DNA of 64,000 nucleotides, from positions 169,870,912 to 169,934,911 of the forward strand of contig NC_073696.1 in assembly GCF_029784165.1 (NCBI RefSeq), given 5' to 3'. This document shows, in pieces, positions 1 to 8,508 of the stretch. Numbering within the stretch: position 1 is the stretch's first letter; each line of letters starts with the position of its first letter. The DNA comes from Wyeomyia smithii (lineage: Eukaryota; Arthropoda; Insecta; Diptera; Culicidae). The translations under genes were made by a program, and so were the position numbers. Under the pieces are notes generated by a model. It made no database searches and was not told where the DNA came from. It worked only from the letters and a program-made list of their open reading frames with translations.

Positions 1-655
1 ACAATTGATCTATGGAAAACTCCACAAAAGTCCATTTTAATACGTAGATAAACGTATGACATCTTCAACAAAATTGTTTCTTTAAAAATGTGCTTTAACT
101 TTGCCGAACAAAGCGGATTTAAGTATTGCAAAATGAGAGCAATAAAATTCGTTTCTCACTGATGAGTGGATTAATCACAAAATTGCAACTTCTAAAATAT
201 GAAGAATAACAAATGGAACAACTTTACTGAAGACACTGCGACTCTAAAATCTTTTTTTTTTGGGTCAAAATAATTTCGATCACGTTTTTGCAGCTTTGGA
301 AGTAGTGTGCCCTGAGCAGGCTTCGAAATGGTCACGGTAGAACCACTTTTCACTGCGATAATCGTGTTTTTCTTCCTCTGACGCTACCAAGGCTCGCTGT
401 CTGAATACAATCTTGAACAAACATGTCAAATGAGTATCGCCATCACGACGTTATTTTCCTCAAACATATTTTGACATTTTTTCTAGAAATGAGAATTACG
501 CACGTTGAGTGCGTGTATTCTGGAAATTATTTATATCATTGATCTTGTAATTATATTTCTCAACATAAATGAACGAAGTAGACAGAAATAGACCGAAATA
601 ACATCGCTAAACGATTGACGGTGTGCATCTCTGTGATACGCGAGTGTCGTTTGAC
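1..655. other. Unassigned AT-rich sequence
   Basis: I see no coding potential of note and no recognisable repeat ends here. It is ordinary AT-rich intergenic-looking DNA up to the 8-bp duplication that precedes the first hAT-type element. Confidence 0.5.
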
Positions 656-977
656 CAGGGTTGCCAGGTCATTTTTTTAAAAATCTGGAAAAGGCAAAAT
701 AAAAATCTGGAAAAAATCTGGCAGTCATTTCGTGGGGTGAAGGGTAATTTTTCGGATAAAAGTCTTGGGGTACACAAAATTTGAGGTGACGAAATTGCAA
801 ATTTTCGCGCCAAAATTTAAGCGATGACCTTTTTGCGGAACAGAGTAAATAAAATCTGGATAAAATCTGGATCATCCATGAAAAATCTGGATAATTGGAC
901 ATCAAAGCCTAAGTTTACCTGGATACATGTTCAAAAATCTGGATAATCCAGCTAAATCTGGATACCTGGCAACGCTG
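656..977. mobile_element. 322-bp non-autonomous hAT-type MITE
   Basis: The segment starts CAGGGTTGCCAGGT and ends ACCTGGCAACGCTG, so its ends are inverted repeats that differ at one of the first fourteen bases. It is flanked on both sides by the same 8-bp word CGTTTGAC (648-655 and 978-985). CAG-type termini plus an 8-bp target duplication are the signature of the hAT superfamily. The interior is filled with repeats of AAATCTGGA and its variants and encodes no transposase, so it must have been mobilised in trans. It could be assigned to a named family by a repeat-library search. Confidence 0.85.
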
Positions 978-1149
978 CGTTTGACTATCCTTTTCTTTCT
1001 GTGAGCTGAGCGGCGATGGTTTGGTTGTTTTACATTTACGAGCGAAAGCCGACTGTGACGCACGCTAAGGAAGCGAGATGAAATGGAAATAGTGACCGTT
1101 TACAAGCCTGGCCCTGAGTGTCTACTTTCTACCACAGTTGTTGCACTCT

Positions 1150-2290
1150 CGAGTCCTTTCAATGATCAATGATCTCTGGATCTCTGGATGACCTGGAATG
1201 TGTGATTAGAAAAGCGGGGATTAACACGAGTGGCACGATGTTCCAAAAATCGGTTCCACTATTTAGCTTCGCCGATGATATCGACATTGTATCTCGGACC
1301 TTTGTGAAGATGGCAGATACGCGGATTAGTATGGTGAAGTACATGAAAGGAAGGGGTTCATCGAGAAGTTCAAATTGGTGGTGATAAAATCGAGGAGCTC
1401 AAGTACTTGTATCTGGGCGCACTGGTCACTGCCGACAACGATACCAGCAAAGAAATTCTTCGGCGCATTATGGCGGGAAATCGCGAATGTATTGTCTCCG
1501 GAGAACGCTCCGATCAAGTAGAATTCGTCGCCGCACCAAGTTAACTATCTACAGGACACTGATTAGACCGCTAGTCTTCTACGGCCGTGAGACATGGACT
1601 TGGAGGTTGCGGTGGGCTGGGCAAGTCGTTAGAGATGGTCGGGTTTTAGGTTTTCAAACCCGAAACCCGAGCCCGACCCGTACCCGACGGGTTTGGGTCG
1701 GGTTCGGGTTTGAAAATTTCTGAAAGTGTCGGGTACGGGTCGGGTTCGGGTTTTGTGAAAAAAATATTTTCGGGTTCGGGTTTGAAAATGTCGGGTTCAA
1801 GTCAAGTTTGGGTATGAAAACCCGAAACCCGACTATAAAATCTATGAAATCTCGGGTTTGGGTCGGGTTCGGGTTTCACAATTTCGGGTTCGGGTTTCGA
1901 AGAAATAAAATTTTCGGGTTCGGGTCGGGTTCGGGTTTGAACGAAAAAAAAAAGTTTCGGGTTCGGGTCGGGCTCGGGTTTAGACCGAAAAAAAAAATTC
2001 GGGTTCGGGTCGGGTACGGGTTTGAAAAACATCAAACCCGACCATCTCTACAAGTCGTAGATATTTCGAATGACAAATCGGTAAAGATGGTTTCTGGGAT
2101 GAGACGGTGAGGTGCACAGCGTGACAGGTGGATCGATCAGGTGAAAGACTATCTACGGACCCTACGCACACTGCTGAGCTGGCGAACTGCAGCCATGGAC
2201 CGAGTGGAATGGAGACGACTCTTAGGTACAGTAAAGGCCACACCCCGGTTTGGGACTGTTTGGTAAGTAAAAAAGCAAAGCCTTGGTGCT
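1150..2290 (+). pseudogene. Decayed non-LTR retrotransposon, RT and C-terminal region
   Basis: Fragments of one reverse transcriptase can be read on the plus strand. They include a catalytic FADDIDI motif (near 1268-1290), a palm/thumb stretch around IYRTLIRPL...YGRETWT (near 1545-1600), a C-terminal LRWAGQVV segment (near 1610-1630) and, after the inserted MITE, DISNDKSVKMVSGMRR and RTAAMDRVEWRRLLGTV (to about 2245). Several frameshifts and stops separate the pieces, and the endonuclease and N-terminal RT are missing. The same family occurs at 33050-34283. I do not assign a clade with confidence. The element is dead. Confidence 0.8.
1630..2050. mobile_element. 421-bp hAT-type MITE made of GGGTTCGGGT repeats
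   Basis: Perfect 17-bp terminal inverted repeats (TAGAGATGGTCGGGTTT and its reverse complement) enclose a body of degenerate GGGTTCGGGT/CGGGTTT units. The element is flanked by exact 8-bp duplications CAAGTCGT (1622-1629 and 2051-2058), so it is a hAT-type insertion. It sits inside the decayed LINE: removing the element and one duplication rejoins the LINE reading frame across ...WAGQVV|DISNDK.... The long open frames across the repeats on both strands, rich in Gly-Phe or Pro-Glu, are a by-product of the repeat and not genes. Confidence 0.9.
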
Positions 2291-2418
2291 ACAGGACAAT
2301 TGCAGGGCTAGCGCTACGATCCTACTGACACTAACAGTCTCTCTCAAGCCGAGACTCGAACCTACGACGACTGACTTGTTAGGCCAGCATCGTACCTCGA
2401 GACCAATCTCCCAGATGG
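2262..2418 (-). mobile_element. tRNA-derived SINE, Feilai-like
   Basis: On the minus strand this region carries an RNA polymerase III B-box-like word GGTTCGAGTCT (complement of 2352-2362) and, about 35 bp upstream, an A-box-like word TGGTCTCGAGG (complement of 2395-2405). This is the split internal promoter of a tRNA. The tRNA-like head is followed by a non-tRNA body that runs into the end of the adjacent LINE. Feilai is a known tRNA-related SINE of Aedes aegypti; calling this Feilai-like rests on memory of its style, not on an alignment. Confidence 0.55.
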
Positions 2419-2806
2419 TAAAGTAAGTATTTCTGTGCTGAGAGACACAAACTAGAGTGAAATTAATTTATATTGTTATAAATTGTTAATTCATTCCGCG
2501 TCGAACACTCGACAGAAACGGACGTGCAAAGTGGTCGTTCTATTACAATCCGGTCCGTGTGTACGAATAGCCAAACAAAAGAGTGTATTATTCAAGGCCA
2601 TCAGTCAGTGCGTCTTGAACTGTCCTACAGATCAGACGTTTTTTCGGTTGCTTGTGGACTGGTCTTTGACTGCCTATAGCTTCAAAGTTTGTGTTTTGTC
2701 AGTGTGTCTTTTAAAGACTACCTGAAAGTTATTTCCCATCAGTCTTTCTCAAGACTACCTACTTTTGAATTTAATATTTGTTTTAACTTTTTTCGTATCA
2801 CCTGAA

Positions 2807-4129
2807 ATGGCTGGACGGAAAAAGAAACCTCGCATCGCTGCGGGGAGGAAAAGAGAGGCATCTCTTTCTGACACTTCGAGTGTCTGTAGTGACAATCCTT
2901 TTGATATTTTGCCTGAGCAAGAAGCTGGTGAAATGGAAGTTACCAATAATGAAACTATACACAATATAAAATCTTTAAAAAAGGAGAAAGTTCCACCTAT
3001 TGTGGTAACTATTTCTTCTGAATTTAATATATTCAAAAAGGAACTTTCAACGTTTGTTTCTGACGTTAAAGTTACCTATCAAATTGGCCGTAGAGGTGAA
3101 TGCCGCTTATTAGCCGACTCAGTAAAGGGTCGTGATCGTCTTGTTCAGTATTTAACTGACAAGATGTACAAATTTTTTACATATGACACCAAGAACGCCA
3201 AGCCGTTCAAGGTTGTCTTGAAAGGTCTCACCAACGATCAAACCGTTGATGAGATCAAACTTACTTTAACAGAATTACTTGGCATAGCCACTACCCAAGT
3301 AATTCTAATGAAACAAAAATCACGAGGCGAAAACAGTCAGAGAACTGGAATTTCCCTTGTTAATTATTTAATTCATTTTAACCGCAATGAGGTTAACAAC
3401 TTAAACTTTTTTGAAAAAGCACATGCTTTGTATAATGTGCGTGTAAAGTGGGAAATTTATAGGAAGTATGGCGGAGGTGAAAAGCATATCACCCAATGCC
3501 GTACTTGCCAACGTTATGGCCATGGTTCCAAATTCTGTAACATGGACCAAAAATGTCTTAATTGTGGAGACTCTTCTCACAAAAAGGACACATGTCCTGT
3601 GAAAGAGAGTAAAAATTTTCGCTGGGCGAATTGTAACGGCAACCATATGTCAAATTTTTATCAATGCCCAGTCCGTTTAGCAATTGTTAAGGCAAGGCAA
3701 GGTAAACAAAATTCAATTTCTCAATTAAAACTAACTTCAAAACAAAATTCTCCAAGCGTACCAGTGACGCATAGTTTACCTACTCCTTTGCATACCCGTT
3801 TAACTTATGCACAGGTTACAGGTAGTTCGAACATTATACCGCCTAGTGTTGGTAGTTCGAAAATGACCGTTAATATGGGTAAGCAAAACACGCTAGAAAA
3901 TAATTGTACACCTATTACTCCAGCTAATATTGCTGCCGAAAATATTTTTTCTAATGTCAACTGCCTGGGGCCTATTACGGCAGGTAAACTTTCTTTTTTG
4001 CAACAGGCAATGTTCGATCTTATGAACGCCATGTTGCAGGCAAAATCAATGTTTGAAGCCATTCAAATAGGCACAAATTTTACTATTAAAATTGTTTCTA
4101 ATTTAAAATTTAGCAATGATTTTAAATAA
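2807..4129 (+). CDS. ORF1 RNA-binding (Gag-like) protein of Jockey-type element
   Basis: The 440-residue protein starts MAGRKKKPRIAAG with a basic N-terminus; I take the ATG at 2807, as in copy 2. The middle resembles the RNA-recognition part of Jockey ORF1 proteins. It is followed by zinc knuckles around residues 240-300: CRTCQRYGHGSKFC, CLNCGDSSHKKDTC and a third knuckle. These proteins bind the element RNA to form the RNP that returns to the nucleus. In the third knuckle the first cysteine is replaced by tryptophan (FRWANC, codon TGG at 3623-3625), whereas copy 2 has FRCANC, so one zinc-binding site is lost here. The stop codon overlaps the ORF2 start by 14 nt, suggesting translational coupling. 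Confidence 0.9.
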   Translation: MAGRKKKPRIAAGRKREASLSDTSSVCSDNPFDILPEQEAGEMEVTNNETIHNIKSLKKEKVPPIVVTISSEFNIFKKELSTFVSDVKVTYQIGRRGECRLLADSVKGRDRLVQYLTDKMYKFFTYDTKNAKPFKVVLKGLTNDQTVDEIKLTLTELLGIATTQVILMKQKSRGENSQRTGISLVNYLIHFNRNEVNNLNFFEKAHALYNVRVKWEIYRKYGGGEKHITQCRTCQRYGHGSKFCNMDQKCLNCGDSSHKKDTCPVKESKNFRWANCNGNHMSNFYQCPVRLAIVKARQGKQNSISQLKLTSKQNSPSVPVTHSLPTPLHTRLTYAQVTGSSNIIPPSVGSSKMTVNMGKQNTLENNCTPITPANIAAENIFSNVNCLGPITAGKLSFLQQAMFDLMNAMLQAKSMFEAIQIGTNFTIKIVSNLKFSNDFK

Positions 4130-6776
4130 AACAATTAAAATATTAAATTGGAATGCTTGCTCATTGAAGGCCAATGAGAATGAGCTTTTTAATTTTTTAA
4201 CAGTAAATAATGTGCATATTGCAATAATTACTGAAACATTTTTGAAACCTAACATAAAATTAAAACATGATCCCAATTACGTGGTTCATAGATATGATAG
4301 GATTCAGGGTTCCGGCGGTGGAGTTGCAATTGTTATTCATCGCCGAATCAAACATCGTGCTCTTCCCCATCTTGAGACGAAAGCTATTGAAACTTTGGGA
4401 ATTGAAGTTCAAACTGAACTTGGGATTTTATTTATTGCCGCAGCATATTTACCATTTCAATGCACACGCGAGCTCAAAAATTATTTTAAAGGTGATTTAC
4501 AAAAACTCACCAGAAATCGTTCTAAATTTTTTATAATCGGCGATTTTAACGCTAAACATCGTTCATGGAATAATTCTCAAAGTAATTCCAATGGCAAAAT
4601 TTTATTCAATGATTGTTCTTCAGGATACTATTCTATTTTGTCTCCGAATAGTCCTACATGCTTTTCTTCTGTAAGAAACCCTTCAACAATTGATTTGGTG
4701 CTGACAGATCAAAGTCATGTATGTAGTGATTTGATCACACATGCTGACTTTGATTCTGACCATCTTCCAATAACTTTTTCTTTATCACATGAATCAGTTT
4801 TAAACCCTATGAGCTCTGTTTTTAATTATAACAAGGCTAATTGGGAAAGATACAAAACTCATATTGAGAGAAATTTCAATAATGAGCTTGATTTGCAAAA
4901 CGAAGTGAATATTGATTCCGCTTTGGAAGCATTAAAATGTGCAATTGTTGATGCCAGGAATTATTCTGTTCCAAAGGCTCAAGTGAAATTTGATTCATCA
5001 ATAATTGACGAAAATCTTCAACTTCTAATTCGTTTGAAAAATGTCCGCAGACGTCAATATCAACGTTCTCGTGACCCTGTTTTTAAAACTATTTATAAAG
5101 ATTTACAGAAAGAGATTAAACATAGATTTACTCTTCTGAGAAATCAAAATTTTGAGACTAAAGTTGAAAAATTGAAACCATATTCAAAACCATTTTGGAA
5201 GCTGTCGAAGATTCTTAAGAAACCTTCAAAGCCTATTCCAGTTTTAAAAGATGGTGAACGTTTTCTTGTATCCAATGAACAAAAGGCTCAAAGACTTGCT
5301 CAGCAGTTTGAGAGTGTTCATAACTCAAATTTGAATTTTGTGAGTCCAATTGAAAATGAAGTCACACGTCAATTTGATTTAATTTCTTCCCAGAATTTTT
5401 TACCTGCAGAAATAATTGAAACTAACTTGAATGAGATTAAATCAATTATTGAAAATTTCAAAAATATGAAAGCACCTGGTGACGATGGAATCTTTAATAT
5501 ACTAATCAAACATCTCCCTGAGAGCACAATGGAATTTTTAGTGAAAATTTTCAATTGCTGCTTCAAAATTGCATATTTTCCCAAATTATGGAAAAATGCA
5601 AAAATTACTCCCATTTTAAAACCGGATAAGAACCCAGCTGAAGTTTCAAGTTATCGACCAATCAGTTTGCTTTCTTCAATAAGTAAACTGTTTGAGAGAA
5701 TTATTCTTAACAGAATGATGTCACACATCAACGAAAATTCAATTTTTGCAAATGAACAGTTTGGATTTCGCCATGGGCATTCCACAACTCATCAATTGCT
5801 CAGAGTTACTAATATGATACGAGCTAACAAATCTGAAGGTTATTCCACTGGAGCTGCTCTTTTAGACATAGAAAAAGCATTCGACAGTGTTTGGCATAAA
5901 GGTTTGATTGCGAAATTGCAAACTTTTAATTTTCCAATTTTCCTAATCAAAATTTTAAAAAATTATCTTACTGATCGAACTCTGCAGGTTGTCTATCAGA
6001 ATTCAAAATCTGATAGATTTCCTGTCAGAGCAGGTGTACCTCAAGGTTCAGTCTTGGGTCCAGTCCTGTACAACATATTCACTTCAGATCTTCCTGATTT
6101 GCCTCCAGGATGCACAAAGTCATTGTTCTGCGATGACACAAGCATTTCCGTAAAAGGAAAAAGTCTTCGTGTCATATGCAGTCGATTGCAGAAAAGTTTA
6201 GATATTTTTTCTTCCTACTTGCAAAAGTGGAAAATCTCTCCCAATGCTTCTAAAACTCAAATGATAATTTTTCCGCATAAGCCTAGGGCTTCTTTCCTCA
6301 AGCCAAACAATAATCACGTTGTCAAGATGAATGGGGTTATTTTGAGTTGGTCCGACAAGGTTAAGTACTTGGGACTAATTTATGATAAAAAACTTATTTT
6401 CAAAGAGCACATTGAGAGTATACAAGCCAAGTGCATCAAATATACGAGATGTTTATATCCTCTCATTAACAGGAATTCTAAACTTTGTTTAAAGAACAAA
6501 CTTTTGATTTACAAACAAATTTTTAGACCAGCAATGCTTTATGCTGTACCGATCTGGTCAAGTTGCTGTTCAACAAGGAAGAAAACGCTCCAAAGGATTC
6601 AGAATAAAATTCTGAAAATGATTTTGAAGCGTCCTCCTTGGTTTGGTACACTCGAATTACATAGACTTGCTGGTGTTGAACCATTAGAAGCTATGTCAAA
6701 TAAAATTATTAACAATTTTCGACAAAAATCGTTGCAATCCTCAATTGCTACGATAAGCTCTCTTTATAGCCAATAA
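4116..6776 (+). CDS. ORF2 endonuclease-reverse transcriptase of Jockey-type element
   Basis: This is an intact 886-residue protein. An APE-type endonuclease occupies about residues 1-230 (LNWNACSLK at the start, ITETFLKP, GDFNAKHRSWN, SDHLPI). The reverse transcriptase follows (YRPISLLSSISKLFERI, FGFRHGHSTTHQLL, LDIEKAFDSVWH, GVPQGSVLGP) with the catalytic box FCDD near residue 671. There is no RNase H domain, as expected for most Jockey-clade elements. The endonuclease nicks the target and the RT copies the element RNA at the nick. The start ATG lies inside the end of ORF1 (ATGATTTTAAATAA), so expression probably depends on reinitiation. Copy 2 at 52560-57340 is closely similar but broken. 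Confidence 0.92.
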   Translation: MILNKTIKILNWNACSLKANENELFNFLTVNNVHIAIITETFLKPNIKLKHDPNYVVHRYDRIQGSGGGVAIVIHRRIKHRALPHLETKAIETLGIEVQTELGILFIAAAYLPFQCTRELKNYFKGDLQKLTRNRSKFFIIGDFNAKHRSWNNSQSNSNGKILFNDCSSGYYSILSPNSPTCFSSVRNPSTIDLVLTDQSHVCSDLITHADFDSDHLPITFSLSHESVLNPMSSVFNYNKANWERYKTHIERNFNNELDLQNEVNIDSALEALKCAIVDARNYSVPKAQVKFDSSIIDENLQLLIRLKNVRRRQYQRSRDPVFKTIYKDLQKEIKHRFTLLRNQNFETKVEKLKPYSKPFWKLSKILKKPSKPIPVLKDGERFLVSNEQKAQRLAQQFESVHNSNLNFVSPIENEVTRQFDLISSQNFLPAEIIETNLNEIKSIIENFKNMKAPGDDGIFNILIKHLPESTMEFLVKIFNCCFKIAYFPKLWKNAKITPILKPDKNPAEVSSYRPISLLSSISKLFERIILNRMMSHINENSIFANEQFGFRHGHSTTHQLLRVTNMIRANKSEGYSTGAALLDIEKAFDSVWHKGLIAKLQTFNFPIFLIKILKNYLTDRTLQVVYQNSKSDRFPVRAGVPQGSVLGPVLYNIFTSDLPDLPPGCTKSLFCDDTSISVKGKSLRVICSRLQKSLDIFSSYLQKWKISPNASKTQMIIFPHKPRASFLKPNNNHVVKMNGVILSWSDKVKYLGLIYDKKLIFKEHIESIQAKCIKYTRCLYPLINRNSKLCLKNKLLIYKQIFRPAMLYAVPIWSSCCSTRKKTLQRIQNKILKMILKRPPWFGTLELHRLAGVEPLEAMSNKIINNFRQKSLQSSIATISSLYSQ

Positions 6777-7137
6777 GTTAGCAATTAAGTTAGTTGTAAG
6801 TTTACTTCCCCTTTTCTGACAAGTAGGTTTAAATCCCTACGAATGATAAGTCCTAATTGCGAAAGCAAACAAATCCTAACAATTAAAATTACAAATTTCT
6901 AACAGTGTTGAGAAGTCACCATTTGTGATTAGACACACATACTCCATCAGTTGACAGTCGAGTCCGTGTCGCTGTGCTGAGTGATCTCACACCCGGCTCA
7001 CTGCTGGTGGCTGTACTGGTGCTGCTGGCTGCTTTGGGTGCAGCTTCGAACGATCGGACAACCACTGCTGGAAGGAAGAAGTAAAGAGATACGTGTTCTT
7101 GTCGGCGCTAGTTCGCTAGTGCGCTACATTTAGCGCG

Positions 7138-8508
7138 ATGGATATAGATCCCTCGCCTCCCGTGCCACCATCCCCGAACCCCCCTGACCCTGACCCTTCT
7201 GTTACCCCCTCCCCTGTTCATTCTCCAGTCCCCCCTCGCCCCAGGCTTTACCCGGACGGATCTCAACAGGGCAGCTATACTGTTTATTTTCGTCCAAAGG
7301 CAGGAGTGAATTCAAAGCGATTAAACATACTGCAAATTTCAAAAGACCTGACGAAGGGGTACAAGGCCGTGACCGAAATTTCCAAGGTCCGACCTAACAA
7401 GCTCCGTGTCGTGGTCAGTGATCTGGCACAGGCCAATGCTATCGCTTGCTCTGAGCTCTTCACACGCGAGTATCGCGTTTACATACCCGCACGAGACGTG
7501 GAGATCGACGGTGTCATAACCGATTCGAGTCTGTCTGTCGAGTGTATCCTAAAAAGCGCAACCGGTTGCTTCAAAAATACCGAAACACAGGCGAAGATTT
7601 TGGATTGTAAGCAATTGCGGTCCATGTCTCTCGTCGGCGGTAAAAAAGTTTACACTCCGTCAGACTCGTTCCGCGTTACGTTTGCCGGATCTGCACTCCT
7701 TAGCCACGTCTCGATCGACCGGGTTCGTCTGCCTGTGCGATTGTATGTACCCCGTGTTATGAATTGCACCAATTGCAAGCAGTTAGGCCACACAGCCGCC
7801 TACTGCTGCAATAAGGCACGATGTAGCAAGTGTGGGGAGACTCATGCGGAAGATTCTTGCAGTGTTAATGCTGAAAAATGTATTCACTGTGGGGAAAACC
7901 AGCATGAGCTCTCCACATGCCCGGTGTACATGCAGCGCAGAGATAAAATCAAGCGGTCACTTAAGGAGCGTTCAAAGCGTTCTTACGCTGAGATGCTGAA
8001 GAAGACCGTGACCACTTCTACCATAACATCGAACCCCTTTGATCTGTTGCCCTCCGATGAAACCGATACTGACGATTCATCAGCGGGAACATCTTATGCC
8101 AATCCTGGGGAGTCTAGGAAGAGGAAAAATGTTTCTTCTCCTAAACTTCCCCGTAAAGGTCCTAAGATTTCCCAAAGTGTAATGAAAAGTACGAACAAAC
8201 CAAACAGTGCTGCGGAAAAACCGAAGCAAACTCCTCCTGGGCTTGCAAATTTAAAGTCCCAGAAGGAGTTCCCAGCACTGCCAGGAACATCTAAAACCCC
8301 AGTTGTTCCTTTTGCACATCCAGTTGATGAAACAAACTCTGGATTAGTGAAATTTTCTGACATTGTGGACTGGATTTTTGAAAATTTCAACATACCCGAT
8401 CCAATTAAAATTTTTCTTACAGCATTCCTCCCAACAGTTAGATCATTTTTGAAGCAGTTGACTGCCCAATGGCCCCTCCTTGCAGCGATTGTATCCTTCG
8501 ATGCCTAA
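7138..8508 (+). CDS. ORF1 zinc-knuckle protein of outer LOA/I-type element
   Basis: The 456-residue protein begins with a Pro/Ser-rich leader (MDIDPSPPVPPSPNPPDPDP). A conserved central region (VYFRPKAG...ISKDLTKGY...RPNKLRVVV) leads to three CCHC zinc knuckles at about residues 202-265: CTNCKQLGHTAAYC, CSKCGETHAEDSC and CIHCGENQHELSTC. A basic linker (KRSLKERSKRSYAEMLKK) and a hydrophobic C-terminus follow. The family role is to bind element RNA in the retrotransposition RNP. Its stop overlaps the ORF2 start by 8 nt (ATGCCTAA), an arrangement shared with the nested relative at 15981-15988. No disabling mutation is visible. Confidence 0.92.
   Translation: MDIDPSPPVPPSPNPPDPDPSVTPSPVHSPVPPRPRLYPDGSQQGSYTVYFRPKAGVNSKRLNILQISKDLTKGYKAVTEISKVRPNKLRVVVSDLAQANAIACSELFTREYRVYIPARDVEIDGVITDSSLSVECILKSATGCFKNTETQAKILDCKQLRSMSLVGGKKVYTPSDSFRVTFAGSALLSHVSIDRVRLPVRLYVPRVMNCTNCKQLGHTAAYCCNKARCSKCGETHAEDSCSVNAEKCIHCGENQHELSTCPVYMQRRDKIKRSLKERSKRSYAEMLKKTVTTSTITSNPFDLLPSDETDTDDSSAGTSYANPGESRKRKNVSSPKLPRKGPKISQSVMKSTNKPNSAAEKPKQTPPGLANLKSQKEFPALPGTSKTPVVPFAHPVDETNSGLVKFSDIVDWIFENFNIPDPIKIFLTAFLPTVRSFLKQLTAQWPLLAAIVSFDA

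Larger units (their letters stand above)
2607..6957 (+). mobile_element. Jockey-type non-LTR retrotransposon, copy 1
   Basis: The element has a 5' UTR of about 200 bp, ORF1 (2807-4129), ORF2 (4116-6776) and a short 3' UTR. Comparison with copy 2 (52329-58852, minus) shows that homology starts at GTGCGTCTTGAAC near 2608 and stops near CATACTC at 6951-6957. Copy 2 continues there for about 80 bp to a poly(A) tail, but copy 1 passes into the next element. An 8-bp word CCATCAGT is present at both ends (2599-2606 and 6957-6964) but may be chance. Both ORFs are open, yet the 3' end needed for target-primed reverse transcription is missing, so this copy is probably immobile. Confidence 0.85.

Noticed and set aside
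1808..2110. Long plus and minus frames rich in Gly-Phe or Pro-Glu repeats
   Set aside because: They are produced by the GGGTTCGGGT repeat inside a hAT-type MITE and not by a protein-coding gene.
3805..4062. Antisense frames within retroelement ORFs (also near 9487-9960, 5369-5614, 46018-46305)
   Set aside because: They are shadows of well-supported coding frames on the other strand and show no motifs of their own.
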